NCBI GenBank assembly: GCA_963971425.1
Contig: OZ020525.1
Span: 16,188,187-16,252,186 of the forward strand
Reading direction: 5' to 3'
DNA: 64,000 nucleotides
Source: Bryoerythrophyllum caledonicum
Lineage: Eukaryota > Streptophyta > Bryopsida > Pottiales > Pottiaceae
In this document: piece by piece, positions 21,525 through 33,887 of the stretch
Numbering within the stretch: position 1 is the first letter of the stretch
Layout of the letters: every line of letters starts with the position of its first letter
Program-made: the position numbers and the translations under genes
The notes under the pieces: model-generated
Told to the model about the DNA's origin: nothing
What the model saw: the letters and a program-made list of their open reading frames with translations, nothing else
The model's database searches: none

Positions 21525-21771
21525 AAAGTTCGCCACTCTGTCTCTTCCTGATTGGCTACCTGTTTGGTTTTGCTTTTTGTTGTTTAGTTAGTTTGATCGT
21601 GGTTGGTCGTCGTTGGTTGGTTTCTGGCTACTCGTTACATAGTGTCTACCCTCGAAAGGGGGAAGTAGTTCCAGTTCGCTAATTCCTTGTCCGGTGGGCA
21701 TGGTCTTAGCAATGGAACGAACAGACACTTTATTCACGCCGGTTCCCTTCGGGAACCGGTGTTCTTCTTCT
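20940..21771 (+). mobile_element. 5'-truncated retroelement fragment with 11-bp target duplication
   Basis: GCAAATGTTTA occurs at 20929-20939 and 21772-21782, flanking an 832-bp segment missing from the H copy at 50853-52803 and from the inverse relative at about 4390-4430. The segment is open from its first base, as in a 5'-truncated non-LTR element. It ends with a GGTTCCC/GGGAACC hairpin (about 21740-21760) and a short TTCTTCTTC tail rather than poly-A. Confidence 0.72.
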
Positions 21772-22640
21772 GCAAATGTTTAGCGACTTTGCACAATGCA
21801 ATTTGTCCAATATCTACATTATGGGTACATATTCAGTTGAGTCGACCTTAAAGTGCACAAACACTCTACCATTGGAAAAACCATTCATACCTTTCAAAGT
21901 TTCGGAAACCTCCCTATATAATGAATATGATGTTCTAAGTCTCTACAGAAGAAATAAAATTTTAATGACCTTTATAAGAGAAAAGTGCATAAATAAAAAG
22001 TCCATGAAAGAAAAATGCGGAGTAAAAAAGTGCATAAAGAAAAAGGAAAAGAATAGCAGAGGAGTTTTCCAAACACATCACCCTCACACAAAGTCTAAAC
22101 GAGAAGCCCGAACTAAAATATCAATTGCTGAGTAGGCAGGATTCAAACTCAGTTTAAACCTGCACATGCCAAGTTACTGTAACAACATTAACAGAAATTA
22201 ATAACAAGTTAATGAAAACTAACTCACACAATTCTAAACTGTAACAATACAGAATTGAAACCACAAAATTTACATAAACATTCAAGCATACAGATGCTGA
22301 AACAGTCTAGAGGCAGGAACAACAAACAAAATGGAGTTGAACAAGATGACCCTCAACTACACCACTAGAATTGAGACCAAAAAACTTAAACACCCTAAAT
22401 CAAACTAGAAAGAAAAGACAATAAGGTAGAGGCACCCAATTCCGATCAATAGAATATGCATGGAATGGTGCATGAAAATGGTAAATGCATGAAATGGTAT
22501 CTATATCAATTCCAAATCTTTGAGATTATATTTGAAAAAACATTTGTTGAGTTTCATTCCTAATTCCACATCATTCTACATAAATGTTTTTGACATGCAA
22601 TGTCACTTGAGTCCCCAACTGACTAAACCCTTTACCGCCT

Positions 22641-23653
22641 TGGGATGTTTCTGGAAAAGCCAAGATTTCTGGTGATTTTTTTCTTTGAACCGGATTCGAT
22701 GGAAATACAATGCCTAACATTGTTATCTAACCTTACAAAATTGAATTTAACCCATGACTTGAACTTTGGGGAAGTTTTGCGCAACATCCAACGGTTGATG
22801 GAATAGATTGTAGTGTTTTAAGTTACTGTATATTGGTAGTGAAAACGCTGGAATTTGGAGGGTGTACTACTTTAACCATCAATAGATTCTTGCAAGAATT
22901 TTTTTACATTGGATTAGAGCGGTTTACATGTGCACTAGGTTGATAGCTTCGCATTGACATATCATATGTGAAGAAAATATTTATACTCATTTATTGGTGA
23001 TTTTTTTATTTTTTTCTACTTGACTGTATACAAAAATGTTCCAACCTTATACAAATAAAAACGGAAATTTCCTATGTGAGGAGAGAGATCAACAATCACA
23101 GACGAATGAAGAATGTGTTAAAGATGAAGTTCAATCAAAATTTAAGATCAAAATCAATGTTTATGTGTGTGATACATTATAGTATGTGGCATGGTTTTCA
23201 TTGTATTCATTGTATTTGTTTTTGATGTATTTTGTGTTGTATTCCTTGCTTTTCCAAGAGTTCAATAAATCCAAATCGTGATCTGATTGTTGGAGAGTGT
23301 TCATGTAATGTGTGCGCAAATCTGAACCTCGTATCTCGAAGCCTCATTCCTAATGGATTTCATGCAAACTGAGCTTTAGCACATGATGATCCACCAATCT
23401 CTTTCCGGTTGCAGGCACCCATTGAGCATGCTTTTATCCAATAGACTCTTCATTCACGATGATAAAAAGGGAATTCGTTCTACTTTCTAAGAAATTGTAA
23501 AAAAAAAAGAATCAAAATTCCTCAAGAAACACAGGAGCTAACGTATGACGTGTGAACTTGCATCACAGTCTATAATCAATCAAGATCTCGTCTTGAGGCC
23601 AAAACAGCAAGACGGTGAAATCAGAGAGCCGAATCAATACCAATGCCTGAAAA
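22641..23653. other. Intergenic, AT-rich, one repeat copy
   Basis: I see no gene. 23172-23390 is the diverged third copy of the 3430-3683 repeat. 23410-23650 should hold the 3' UTR of the GT34 gene. Confidence 0.55.
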
Positions 23654-25910
23654 TCATGAATGATCAGGGAAAATCCAGGGTATTAGCCGCTTCCTTTGGT
23701 GTGTCAAATCCAGCTTAGAAGTGCGTGCTTCCTTGTCAAGCTTCGAAGCTGAGGAGTTGGAGCTGGCAACAGTCGTTGCAGGCTGTTTTTTCGATGCATC
23801 GGAGTCAACTTGCAGCTTCAATCCGAGCGGGTTGGCGGTGTCTTTGCGGATCTTGTTCGTGCGGGACGACCCGAGGGCGGAGTGCATGTAGCCGTACCGC
23901 TCCAGCACCTGGTTGTCCGCGAAGTTGAAGGCGCGCTCCATCTGCTTGAAGCACTCGTCGTTCTCCGGCGTGGCGCCCATTGGCTTGCAAGGCTTGCAGC
24001 CCACGAAATGCGTCACGAAGGGCCAGCGCTCGTCGCCGAACCCCGGGTGCTGCTTCGCCATCAGCTCCTCGTAATTGTACACCACGTACTTCCAGTAGCC
24101 GTGTAGCAGAAACTCCCACTCCAGGTGCGTCTTCGCCTTCCACGCCGGGTCGCCGTACAGAATCAGGTACACCAGCGCCGACTGGTCGTCCGCCTCGAAC
24201 GCGGGCCGCTCCACAAGCTTCTCAGTCAGCAATTTGCCTGGTACGCGAGATGCACGCGGAAAATACATTGGTCAGACAGTGGGCAACAATGACAAGAAAT
24301 TTGCCTGCACACACATATCAGGTTAGAATCATCGAGGATGTTAGAAGAGAACGTCCTGGCTCTAAGATACTCTACTCTGAGCTTTGGTAGTTCGGGGACT
24401 CGGCGTCTCTGAACATGAATATGCAGTGGGTTATTTGAACCTCACACTCTAATTCTGGCAGAGTACGAGGATAAGATTGAAACAGCTCCTTGGTATTTGA
24501 TCACTCTGACAAATAAACAAGAGATCTATCTAGTGACACTCTGCGCATTTATGGATGCCGCGTCGTCCAAAACCGAGACTTGATTCACTGCAACAATTTC
24601 CTCGAGAAGCAGTTACAGGACACACACAGTAAAGAACTGAACTACTTTCTGGTAATAACTGTGCAACAGCCCTTGAAGCAAGCAAGAATTCCAAATCAGA
24701 AGACAGCATGCAGAGATCATATCCGAAGGAGTTACTTAGGTCAACAAGTCTGTCCCTGAGAAAGACCAGCGAGTGCCAAACAATATTTCCTAGACAGAGA
24801 ACCAGGAGACCTCTACATCGTGAAAGCTTCGCAACAGATATCCGAAGGACAACGTGCAGAGACCATATCCGAAAGAGTTCGTTAATTCACTGCAAGAATT
24901 AGGTCGAGAAGGAGTCAGAAAACACACAAAGGACGAACGAGCGAATGCCGAACAAACAGAACCAGGCTCAGGTACTGACAAGTCATGAACTAAAACATGC
25001 AGATCTAGAGCTGCGGTTCCTCGAGATGAAGTGCGATGATGCGAGTACCTGCTTCGACGCGGGTGATGCCTTCGGGGCCGAACGGCGCCAAGGCGTCGAG
25101 CAAATCCAGCGACCACTGGCAGTTGCGAAGAAGGAAGCTGCCGGTGTTGAGCCCGATCCAGCGGTGCTGCTCGTACAGCAGGTTGTGGAAGCCGTGCACC
25201 ACCAGGTTGCTGTTGGCGTACTTGTGCATGGGCATGTCGAACGTCATGTCCGTGAAGATGGCGTCGCTGTCCATCCACCACACCCACTCCACGTCCGGGT
25301 GGTTGAGCATCACCTTGTGCAGCAGCGGTAGCTTCGCCCAGAACGAGGTCATCTCCTTGTCCAACGTCGCCATGTTGTAGAAGAGCTCGAGCCCGTGCAG
25401 GCGCGCGTAGTCGATGCGGTTCTTGAGGAACTTGAGATGGTAGAAGTCGCCGAGCGGGTTAAGGCATGGCGCCGGCTGCGAGCCGGAGACCAGGATCGTT
25501 TTGGCGGTGCTGTTGCGCCCCGGGTTGCGCGTGTTCCACTCCTCGCGCTGCGCGTCCCAGTTGGTGATATTGGGCCCCAACGTATACGGATTCTTCTGGT
25601 CCCTGTCCTCATCCTCCACGAACTTGCGAACTCCACTTTCATCCGGTTCGAGCTGCGACAGCACGCGCGCGCGCTGCTGCTCCGATCCGGGCGACGTGGT
25701 CGAGGTAATCGCGGCGAACATGGCACCCAGGCCCATGGTGCCGCGAAGTATGAGCAGCGTGATGAAGCCGCACAGGATGGTAAACTTGGAAGTATTCATC
25801 ACCTTCATCAACTTCCGGCCCTTGGGCGTCGAGAGGAACCGGCTCGGGTGGTACGAGTGCAGCGCCGCCTTCATCTCGTCCGCCTGCATCGTCGGGATCT
25901 GCCGCAACAT
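23654..25910 (-). CDS. GT34 family xyloglucan xylosyltransferase-like protein
   Basis: A Golgi type II membrane glycosyltransferase of the GT34 family, which in plants includes the xylosyltransferases (XXT) that add xylose from UDP-xylose to the glucan backbone of xyloglucan. Exon 1 is 25910-25049 and exon 2 is 24237-23654, joined within a Gly codon (donor GCAG/GTACTC, acceptor TACCAG/GC), giving 481 residues, a normal family length. A short cytosolic tail is followed by a membrane segment (~43-68) and a stem. The catalytic domain has WWMDSDAIF with the DSD metal/nucleotide-sugar motif at 214-216, preceded by KNRIDYARLHG and followed by ADDQSALVYL and HGYWKYVV. No lesion is visible. The distinction between xylosyl- and galactosyltransferases of this family cannot be settled from sequence alone. 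Confidence 0.88.
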
Positions 25911-28289
25911 GGTGCCGCTGCTGTTCTCCTACAACAACTGCTTCAAACTCAACTCTGTTCCGAAAACCAAATTCTATCTGCATTACTATAAAAATTCACG
26001 TCTCAAGCTCATCTCTCGACCTTCCCGCACCCAAACCCTCGACATGCAAACCGACACCGTCTAGATCTGTGACAAAATGTGGGGACCCGCTCGACCTGTC
26101 TAAAATTCATAAGCTGGGCTATGGCGCCGCAAGCTCCTGCTGATGTGTGCATGCGAAGGAGCAGTGGCAGTTAAGTTCTAGTCTGATCTAGATGGATCCG
26201 TGGAATACCGTTTTGTGTGTGCATGGGTCACTGTGTGTGTGGGCTGTGTATCTGGAATGGGAACTGTGTGAATTGACCCCACCCGTCCTAAGTAAGTGAA
26301 TCTGCAGCTGCTGCAGTCGGAGCGATGAATCTAACTCGCAAATGATCTGTTGCTGCAGTTTGTGAATCAAATATCTAAATACTGCTTCAAAGTTAGAATT
26401 ATCAATTTTGTTGGAATAGTTCAAATCAAGTATCTAAATATAGTTAAAACTTGAACATTATGACCTTAATAATCATTACACTGCTAGCTCGTTTTTGGAA
26501 AATATCTATAGTATTTATAATAAGTAGGGATTTCCCAACACATGTAATCACTAGAAAGCAAAGTTTCAACTTACTTCACTATTGTCCTCTACAATTTTTA
26601 GTAGTGATGATGCAACATGATGCATATTAGTAGTTGTAGAGAAACGATGCATTCAGTTTTCAGAGGTGTGTGTTGCTACTTAGGTTGCAGAGAAACGATA
26701 AATTTGGCTTTTTAGATTGTGGAGTTTGAGTTTATACCAGGTGAAGCGAAGATTCTTGAGGTTGACTCAAAATCAGAGCCAAGGGAAAAGGGCCATGACT
26801 GGGGCTGCACCATGCGCCATGCTTCAAGCTTAAGCACAGCTTTCTCTGAATCCACTTTCCTAGTATGTACTCTACACTCCATCAATGTTCTGCTTAATTT
26901 TTCAAAATCACTCGTAAACATCATAAATGTTTTCTGTAACCTAGTAGTATCTTGAAACAATGCTTTTACCTTTTCAACAATGAAACTCAATATGTAATTG
27001 AGATAAAAAAAAAAACAACAGAGTTCCGTGACGAAAGAGATAGAGTGAAGCTTGCGTGAAATTTTCTCCACTTACACTACACTAAAATTTATGTTTAGTG
27101 TAGTGGTACGAATAGTCTACTTACCCTAGTACACTATTTGTAAAAAAGTTGACAATTGGTGTTAGTTACCAATGTCATTAACCCCTATGAGCTTAAGTGT
27201 ACTTGAGGCGTACGTTTTGGATTTTGGGCATGTACCTTTGAGTGGAAAAAATACTCCGATTCTCATGTAAATTTTACACTGCATTGTCCTTGATGAAATC
27301 TATGTGGGGAATCTTTCAAATATGATTTTGGACTTTTGGTTCAAAAGTTATTAACCTTCAAAAGTTCAAATGGGAAGTCTGGACTATAGGGGCAACCATG
27401 TCAATCAATGCAATTTGAAGAGAAAAATGGGGCAGAATTTTGGAACAAAAAAGGCGACGAAAGGAGTCCAGACTTCTATGCACTAAGTCCAAGTAGAAAA
27501 AGCTTTGAAAATTATCGAAAGAGTTGTTAAAATAATTTAAAAAAACAACAAACAACCAGCCGTCACATGGCTTGCCAACGTCCCATGCTAGAAGCGAGTC
27601 CGCCAAAAAAAATTTTTTTTTTTTTTTTTTTTTCCGTCTAGCTCCGAGGGTGGTCAACAACGGGACAAACAGGCCATCCAATTTCAAGCACTGCCCTTTC
27701 CCATAATGCTATATTAATTCCATGTATTCATGAAAATTATGGATTTTACTAATTTCAGTCGTTTCTTTTTCTAAAATTAGTAAAAAAAAAATTTGAAAGT
27801 TTCCACCATTGGGATTCTCAAATGCAACAACTTTTATGAAACAAACAATTTCATATCACTTATGTAGTAATTGTCATCATTTTGTACCCCCTTTCACTAA
27901 AGTGTATATTTCTACATCTATTACCCCTCGAATTGACCTCAAATTTTGCACACAAATAGCTAACAACATATAAGTCATATTGGTAAAAGATTTGATTGCA
28001 TTTCAATGTAAAAACTAGAAGATATACCTAGTCAAAGTAGGTTGACCTTGCAGGGCAAGGAGGGAAAAATACTTTTCTTTGCACTTCAAACGCTATAATC
28101 TTCACATCAGTGTGGTGGATTGCAACCAAATTTGTATTGTAAGTTCATGTACGTGTCTATTTTTAGATTGAATGGTTAAAAGTCTAAAATTAGACTTAAA
28201 TGTTAGATTTCGTTGCCACTTGTTGATGATGGCACTTTTGGTGTGTTTCATGAGGGAAAATGCCTTGGACTTTTAGGGGTGAAGTGATC
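25911..28289. other. GT34 upstream region and AT-rich spacer
   Basis: 25911-26170 presumably includes the GT34 5' UTR and promoter. The rest is gene-free. Notable items are a palindrome of CACTA type at about 27070-27105 (CACTACACTAAAA opposite TTTAGTGTAGTG) and an A8-T27 homopolymer run around 27606-27640. Confidence 0.5.
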
Positions 28290-29330
28290 ATAATTGGGTG
28301 CCTCCACCTTAGATGAAGTGAAACTGCATCAACTGAATCCGAGAGAGCAATACCAATCACTTCCAAGAACAGACTTACTTGATCGCACCAGCACAATGCA
28401 AATCGTTGCAAACGCGTACGAGAACCAGGTCAATGAAGTCTGCAAACTAGGATGGAGAGAACAACCTTCACCGCAACCACCAACTTTAGAATCGTAAACC
28501 TCGGAGTCCACAGCTACGCAAGCACCAACCAAAGCTCTCGCTCGCCGTCAACCTCCGCACGGCACAAAACAAAGAAGCATATCCCGGACCAATTGCACAC
28601 CCAATCAAAGAAAGAAACGTCGAATCCAGATCGCATGAAACCCCAAGTATCGCAAGAACTCAAACTCCATCACTTTCCCTCATTCCGCACAACAAAGTGA
28701 AAATTTCTTGAGCTACTGCGCATGAAATCGACGAATCCAGACGATCCCCAGAGCGCATGAATACCTAATTATTGCAATAACTCAAACTCCATCACTTTCC
28801 CTCACTCCAGACCATAAATCACCACACAGCACTACAATGTGAAGCATTTTGGAGCTAATGCACATGCAATCGACGAATCCAGACCATCTCTAGAGCGCAT
28901 GAAATCCTAATCATCGCTAAAAAATATTACACCGGCGTCTCCTGGTTCGATCGAGTTTACAGAAAATGAAGCGCTCCGGTTCCTGCCTGCGTAGCTGTTT
29001 TTCACGTTAACTTACCTCTTTGCAGACGGGGATCACGTCAATCACTGTATTGCAATGTACGTAAACCACGACCACAAGAAGAAGCAGCGCCGCAAGAAAA
29101 ACCAAGACGCCGCATCGAGAGCACTCCGCAAACTCATCCGGATGGCGTGAACGAACAAATGTAAAAAACCCACGGAGAGAGCGGACCAAACCTCGATTAC
29201 CACTTAAGAACCTCCCGAACAAGTAATTAGCAATTAACCTCTGTTGTTTCAAAGAACGAAACAAATCCGAGCAGAGTGCAGAACAGATCTCTCGAATGTG
29301 CTTCCGTTGTTTCCGAATCTGCCTTTGTTG
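28290..29330. repeat. PAL 3'-side flank, copy B, distal part
   Basis: Nearly identical to 52806-53912 beside PAL C (starting GGGTGCCTCCACCTTAGA). Open frames such as 28294-28497 are kept in both copies, but only because the copies are young. I see no known domain. 53530-53640 of copy C carries about 80 extra bases. Confidence 0.75.
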
Positions 29331-32211
29331 TCCCGGCAACGGAACTGACCAAATGTCGAGTAGCGAGAGTTTTTCATTGGGAAATCGCGGAGATCCTAGC
29401 TGTTGCTAGAAATGGTTTGAGAACAAAGATTGTCTTCAAATAATCTTTAGTCTTGACCACCAAATCCTCTTGTCTTCAAGTCTTCAATCTTCATTCTTCA
29501 GCCTTCAATCTTCAAACTCTTCCCCGTTGGCCTATCCTGTGGTGGCTCTAAAGGGTTAAAGGTAAGGATAGGTGATAAGAAACCACGGCCTCGGACGGGT
29601 AAAACGGGACGGCCAAACCATGAGCTGACCGTCCGAAAGATTGGTTCCTAAACTTCAAACCCACGGTGACCAGCAATCGTGCCTCACCAGTGGGAACAAC
29701 ATAAACACGACCGTGCGGATGATCAATCCCACTTCGTCGCGACAATATTTACGAAACAAAATTGAAAAACAACTAGCCTCCAAATCCGGCTGGGAATCAC
29801 AAATTCAAGAGAACGAGCCTCTAAAGCCGGCTAGGAATAACAGCCACAAGCCACAACATACGAGTCTCCATGTCTTCTTATCTTCAGGTCTTCGAATCTT
29901 CAAATCTTCACCTTCTTCTTCTTCCTTGAATCAAATTGATTGTCGTGCAGTCAGATAGCTGCCAAATCCACCTCAATGCCTCAAAAGAGGCAAACAATTG
30001 CTTTGAATAAAAGCTAAGCCAGTATGCTCCAACTACACAAAATCTCACTCCTAATAAAGATATTAACTAAAACTTATACTAAATCAAGTTTGTGCCTCTT
30101 TATGTCAAAGACAGCGCACCCTCTTCCCACTTAGACGGCTATAACTTTTGCATAACAAGTCTAAATGAGTCGAGTGATAGCTTCTTGAAAAGCTAACATA
30201 ATAAGCTAAAACTTGTCCAAATTTTACTAAAATTGAATTTACTGACCGAAAGTTGTGTAGGCGAAAAGTATATGCCTCTCAACTTCCAAGGTAGCAATAC
30301 CCTCCTCTACTTAGACAGCTATAACTTTTGCGTAGCAATTCTAAATGAGCCGAGTGATAACTTCTTAAAAAGTTAACATAACAAGCTAAAACTTGTGCAA
30401 ATTCCACAAAAAACTAACTTACTGACCGAAAGTTGTGTAGGCGTAAAGTATATGCCTCTCAACTTCCAAGGCAGCAATACCCTCTTCTACTTCGACGGCT
30501 ATAACTTTTTTATAGTAAGTCCAAATCAGTCGAGTGATGGCTTCATGGAAAGCTTACACAACAAGTTATTTCTCCACCAAATTTCACGTTCAAACACAAA
30601 GTACTCAAATTGTGGTGAAGACCCGAAGTTGCTGCTCCTCTAATTGGGTAGCGGCCAACTACTTCTCACTCAATCTCTCATAACTTTTGCGTATGAACTC
30701 CCAATTAGGCGAGTCAACTACCAAAAGAAGCGGAATTTCACAAGGAACAAATCGTCTAATTTTCATAACATTCCTATAAAAAACACAGTACACAACGCCC
30801 GATTATCTCCTCGGATTTTCTACACACAACTCTAAAAAAACACAAAACAAAAATGAAAGGAAAAGAGACAAGGTCGCCTCTTATCCTTCCACATCAGCCC
30901 ATACCTAAGCCACATGAGCATCTAAAATTCTATTAGAGAACCACTAAAATACTCTAAAAACTCTATCAAGAGAAGATAAGAAAGAAACTCAATCATTGGA
31001 CTTTTAAAGGTAAGGTCCCGAAGTAATTCTAGGACGGTCAAACCTTATCAAAGTTTTAATTTCATTTTTCTTTCTTAAAACTTAATCTAAATATCCACTA
31101 TTGACATAAACATATAATAAACTTCAATATTCACAACTAAATGGATTCTACATCTGACCTAGACGTACAAAAATTCTAAAATTTGTTGAATCACTATAGA
31201 ACCGTAACTTGCTCTTCGCTCGCTATAAGTGAGTGGCCCTCGAAGCCAAAGACGGTGGCCCAATTCATTGGAGAAGCGATTCACCATCTGGCCTTCATTG
31301 GTATTTTCGAAACATCCTTCGAACACCATCTGATGGCCCCCAGTTAAAGTAGCTTCAACCTCCAACACAATCACTAGAGCTTTTGCGTCCGGTTGTAAAT
31401 TTAAAAATGAGAGTTGTTGAGGATTTGAATCTGAACGTTGTTGAACACAACGCTCAAAACGCTCCGCTTCATCTCGCACACGCCGTCTGGAAATCGATGG
31501 CTGAGAACATTGAAACGGATCCTCTGCTAATTGGGATAACGACAACTCCCAATCATCAGGGATATGAGAATCCATACTATCAACTCTAAGCTATCCAAGC
31601 TATTGGCTTGAAGCAAATCATGTCAGGCAAAGAAACTATCTTCCTTTTTATATCTCTCAGTAACTTCTTTAAGAAGCTTGCCTTCACTAAATTACTCTAA
31701 TAGACATAAATAATTCTATTTTAACTAAAAGTTGCCCGCATCAAAAGATCTAGCTAAAGAACAAGGTCGCGACATTGCACAGTCCTTCAACAGTTGTATA
31801 AAGCCGCCTTGAGTCCACTAATGGTCGCGAAGTTGTGGACTCGGTTGGCTGTCAAGGTCCGTTGATTGTTGCCAGCCGGTTCCGGGTTCGAGCTTTATCG
31901 AACTCGTTGAACGGCCTAGATAGTTACAACTTAGTACTTGCTAGTGAAAGCAGGAAATAAGCAGCCAACCGGCCACCTACGCTTCCCTGAGCTACAGTGA
32001 CAAGATCCAGGCTTCCAAGTTACGCTATCAAGCTCCGGTTATTCCCGTATTGAACCAAACCGTGGATTTCTCCATGACCCAAACCATTTGTATCATTCTC
32101 CTCATATTCTATTCGATGTCTAAGGCAACATCTTTAATATTTTCACACAATATATTAATTTACAACGCGACAACCTGTAATTTGGTTCCGTTGTCGCGTT
32201 GTTAACACACA
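29331..32211. mobile_element. 2.9-kb insertion in the PAL B flank, LTR-like
   Basis: Absent from the equivalent place at PAL C (about 53912). It contains three or four imperfect tandem units of ~180 bp. Their cores, at 30176-30195, 30356-30375 and 30536-30555, are reverse complements of the AGCTTTCCAACAAGCTATC-type cores in the gypsy LTR at 60133-61342. So this is at least partly an inverted, related LTR or solo LTR. The edges show CAACGGAAC(TGA)CCAAAT near 29336-29353 and its inverse near 32173-32190, which may be insertion ends. Confidence 0.5.
31159..31575 (-). CDS. Hypothetical open frame within the insertion
   Basis: 138 residues starting MDSHIPDDWELSLSQLAEDP, with a fairly natural composition but no motif I recognise. 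It lies in the LTR-like insertion and could be an exon of a captured or retroelement gene. It may also be chance. Confidence 0.25.
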   Translation of the reverse strand: MDSHIPDDWELSLSQLAEDPFQCSQPSISRRRVRDEAERFERCVQQRSDSNPQQLSFLNLQPDAKALVIVLEVEATLTGGHQMVFEGCFENTNEGQMVNRFSNELGHRLWLRGPLTYSERRASYGSIVIQQILEFLYV

Positions 32212-33887
32212 AACCCTAAGGCCTTGTAACTTAGTCCGCACATGCTGTGAATTGTATTTATTCCAGAGATCTGAATTAAGCGACAATCAAGCTTTCCCTA
32301 CCAAAATTGAGAATCTCTGAAAGGTATTTCAACGGCAACGTAGCTATTGAGAATTTCGACAACGTGACGGAGCTGATATTCATGTAGATTACAGTCGAGA
32401 TGACTTAGGGCTGAGTGCATTTGACGGAGGTTGATGAAGGGACCTCTCGTCTAACTATTTCACTGAACTGCTACCGCACGAACGATATGTGATGCGTCCA
32501 TCAAAACCGTCATCAAACGAATATTGTCCATCTGTTCAACGAAATGCGTTGCGGACACCGAGACCGTCGTTGGACGAATACCGTCCATATTTGAAACGAA
32601 CTTCGTTGGTTTTGCGCCTCCTTACCCAAGAAAACTCCGACGAGAGAGAGACAACAGAGGTTTTTGTGAGGTTTTGGGAGGATACGATATTGCGTGCCTG
32701 GAAATCGTTGTTTTCTCGAGTTTTCAAGGAGATTCTGAACTTTCAGCTGCAGCCGATCGCAACAATGCTGAGCTCGACTTCGAAGGTCCAAATTCTGGGG
32801 AGTGATGACGACGTTGTTGCAGTGTTCGTGGCCATGGATCGCCGCTCCCTAAGACGGCGACACAGCGACTCCTGCGTCGCGCCCGCGCCGGCAGCGGCCT
32901 CCTCGCGTCGACCTTCGTAGACTTCTGGACCGCGCATGCATTCGCCAATTCCGACTCTTCCTCTTCTGCAGGTAGTGTGCTTGTTGTCAGGGTTTAAGGG
33001 TAGAAGCTGTTGTGGAAATGTAATCGTTAAACGAGGCAAGGACTCCATGAGTTTTGACATCTTTTCGCACTTCTAAATATTAGTAATCAGCCCCCTCAAT
33101 AATTCACAAATCATCTACAATTGAAGGTCCTGCTTGTTGCTAGGGTTAAAGAGATGGAGATGTTTGGAGCTGGTTCTGAAAATGCAGTTGACTTGGGGTT
33201 ATTTGTAAAGTGTGGTTGTGATTGCTTCATGCACCACCTGAAGATCAGGCAGGGGCCTCTCCCCCGAGGGAGGGAGCCTGCATAGCATCAGAAATATACA
33301 ATACCACCAAACGGAGCGATTATGCCCGCGCCACGAGTGCAATCAAGCTCATGCGAGACAACGTCAGTCCCTGAACCACTGCGTCCCCGAATCACGAGAC
33401 AATACGTGAGCATTGAAAAGGAGCATCGGGATTCATGCACCACTATCGGTGACATGAATAATATCTAAGGATTCAGCCGACAACTTAGTGCGTGACCACC
33501 TCATTGGTCTACAGATTCTTTCATCTACTTTGGCACGTGAACTAGCGGGCTGAACCTACATGGCATAACCACTAGTAAGTTCTGATCTTCAATAGCCACC
33601 TTCATTTACACCACGGGCATCTAGACACATTTCATCAAACAACATGGTACTCAAGAGGCTGTTGTGAAGCAAATCTGTGAACAAGTTTCGTCGTGTTCAA
33701 AAAATAATATACAATGCAGAATGAGCTTGCCCAATGCGGGAAGAATCCGTCATCTCGCAACCAGAAGTAGATCTCCGAGATGTACCATGCTAAGATGAGA
33801 TCAGCTGAGATGGATTATTTACAGGACTGCCTGCCTCAAAGAATAGTTTCTACTTGTACTGTGATCAAAATTGGGGGAGTGAAATTT
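32212..33887. repeat. PAL 3'-side flank, copy B, proximal part
   Basis: Nearly identical to 53913-55584 beside PAL C. It contains the presumed 3' UTR and terminator of PAL B. A plus-strand open frame at 32489-32920 is broken by TGA in copy C (about 54288-54296), so I do not treat it as a gene. Confidence 0.75.

Larger units (their letters stand above)
20085..22640. repeat. H repeat, copy 1, right part, with decayed gene
   Basis: Collinear with 51047-52803 (GAGCATCCACCATCC, ATTAACATGGCATATG, GGGGCCACTTCACGGTCAC and many more). On the minus strand, exon-like open segments are visible. One runs from about 20424 down to 20060, after an AG acceptor and including VKAFRRDSYEDWTIYQQ. In copy 2 the equivalent has stops, while another exon is open there (51546-51788). 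H therefore seems to carry the wreck of a multi-exon gene whose product I do not recognise. The 20940-21771 insert is absent from copy 2. Confidence 0.65.

Noticed and set aside
23725-25991. Several plus-strand open frames of 98-198 codons over the GT34 gene
   Set aside because: They are antisense shadows of the GC-rich GT34 exons.
32489-32920. 143-codon open frame in the PAL B flank
   Set aside because: The copy beside PAL C has a TGA in the same frame, and no domain is recognisable.
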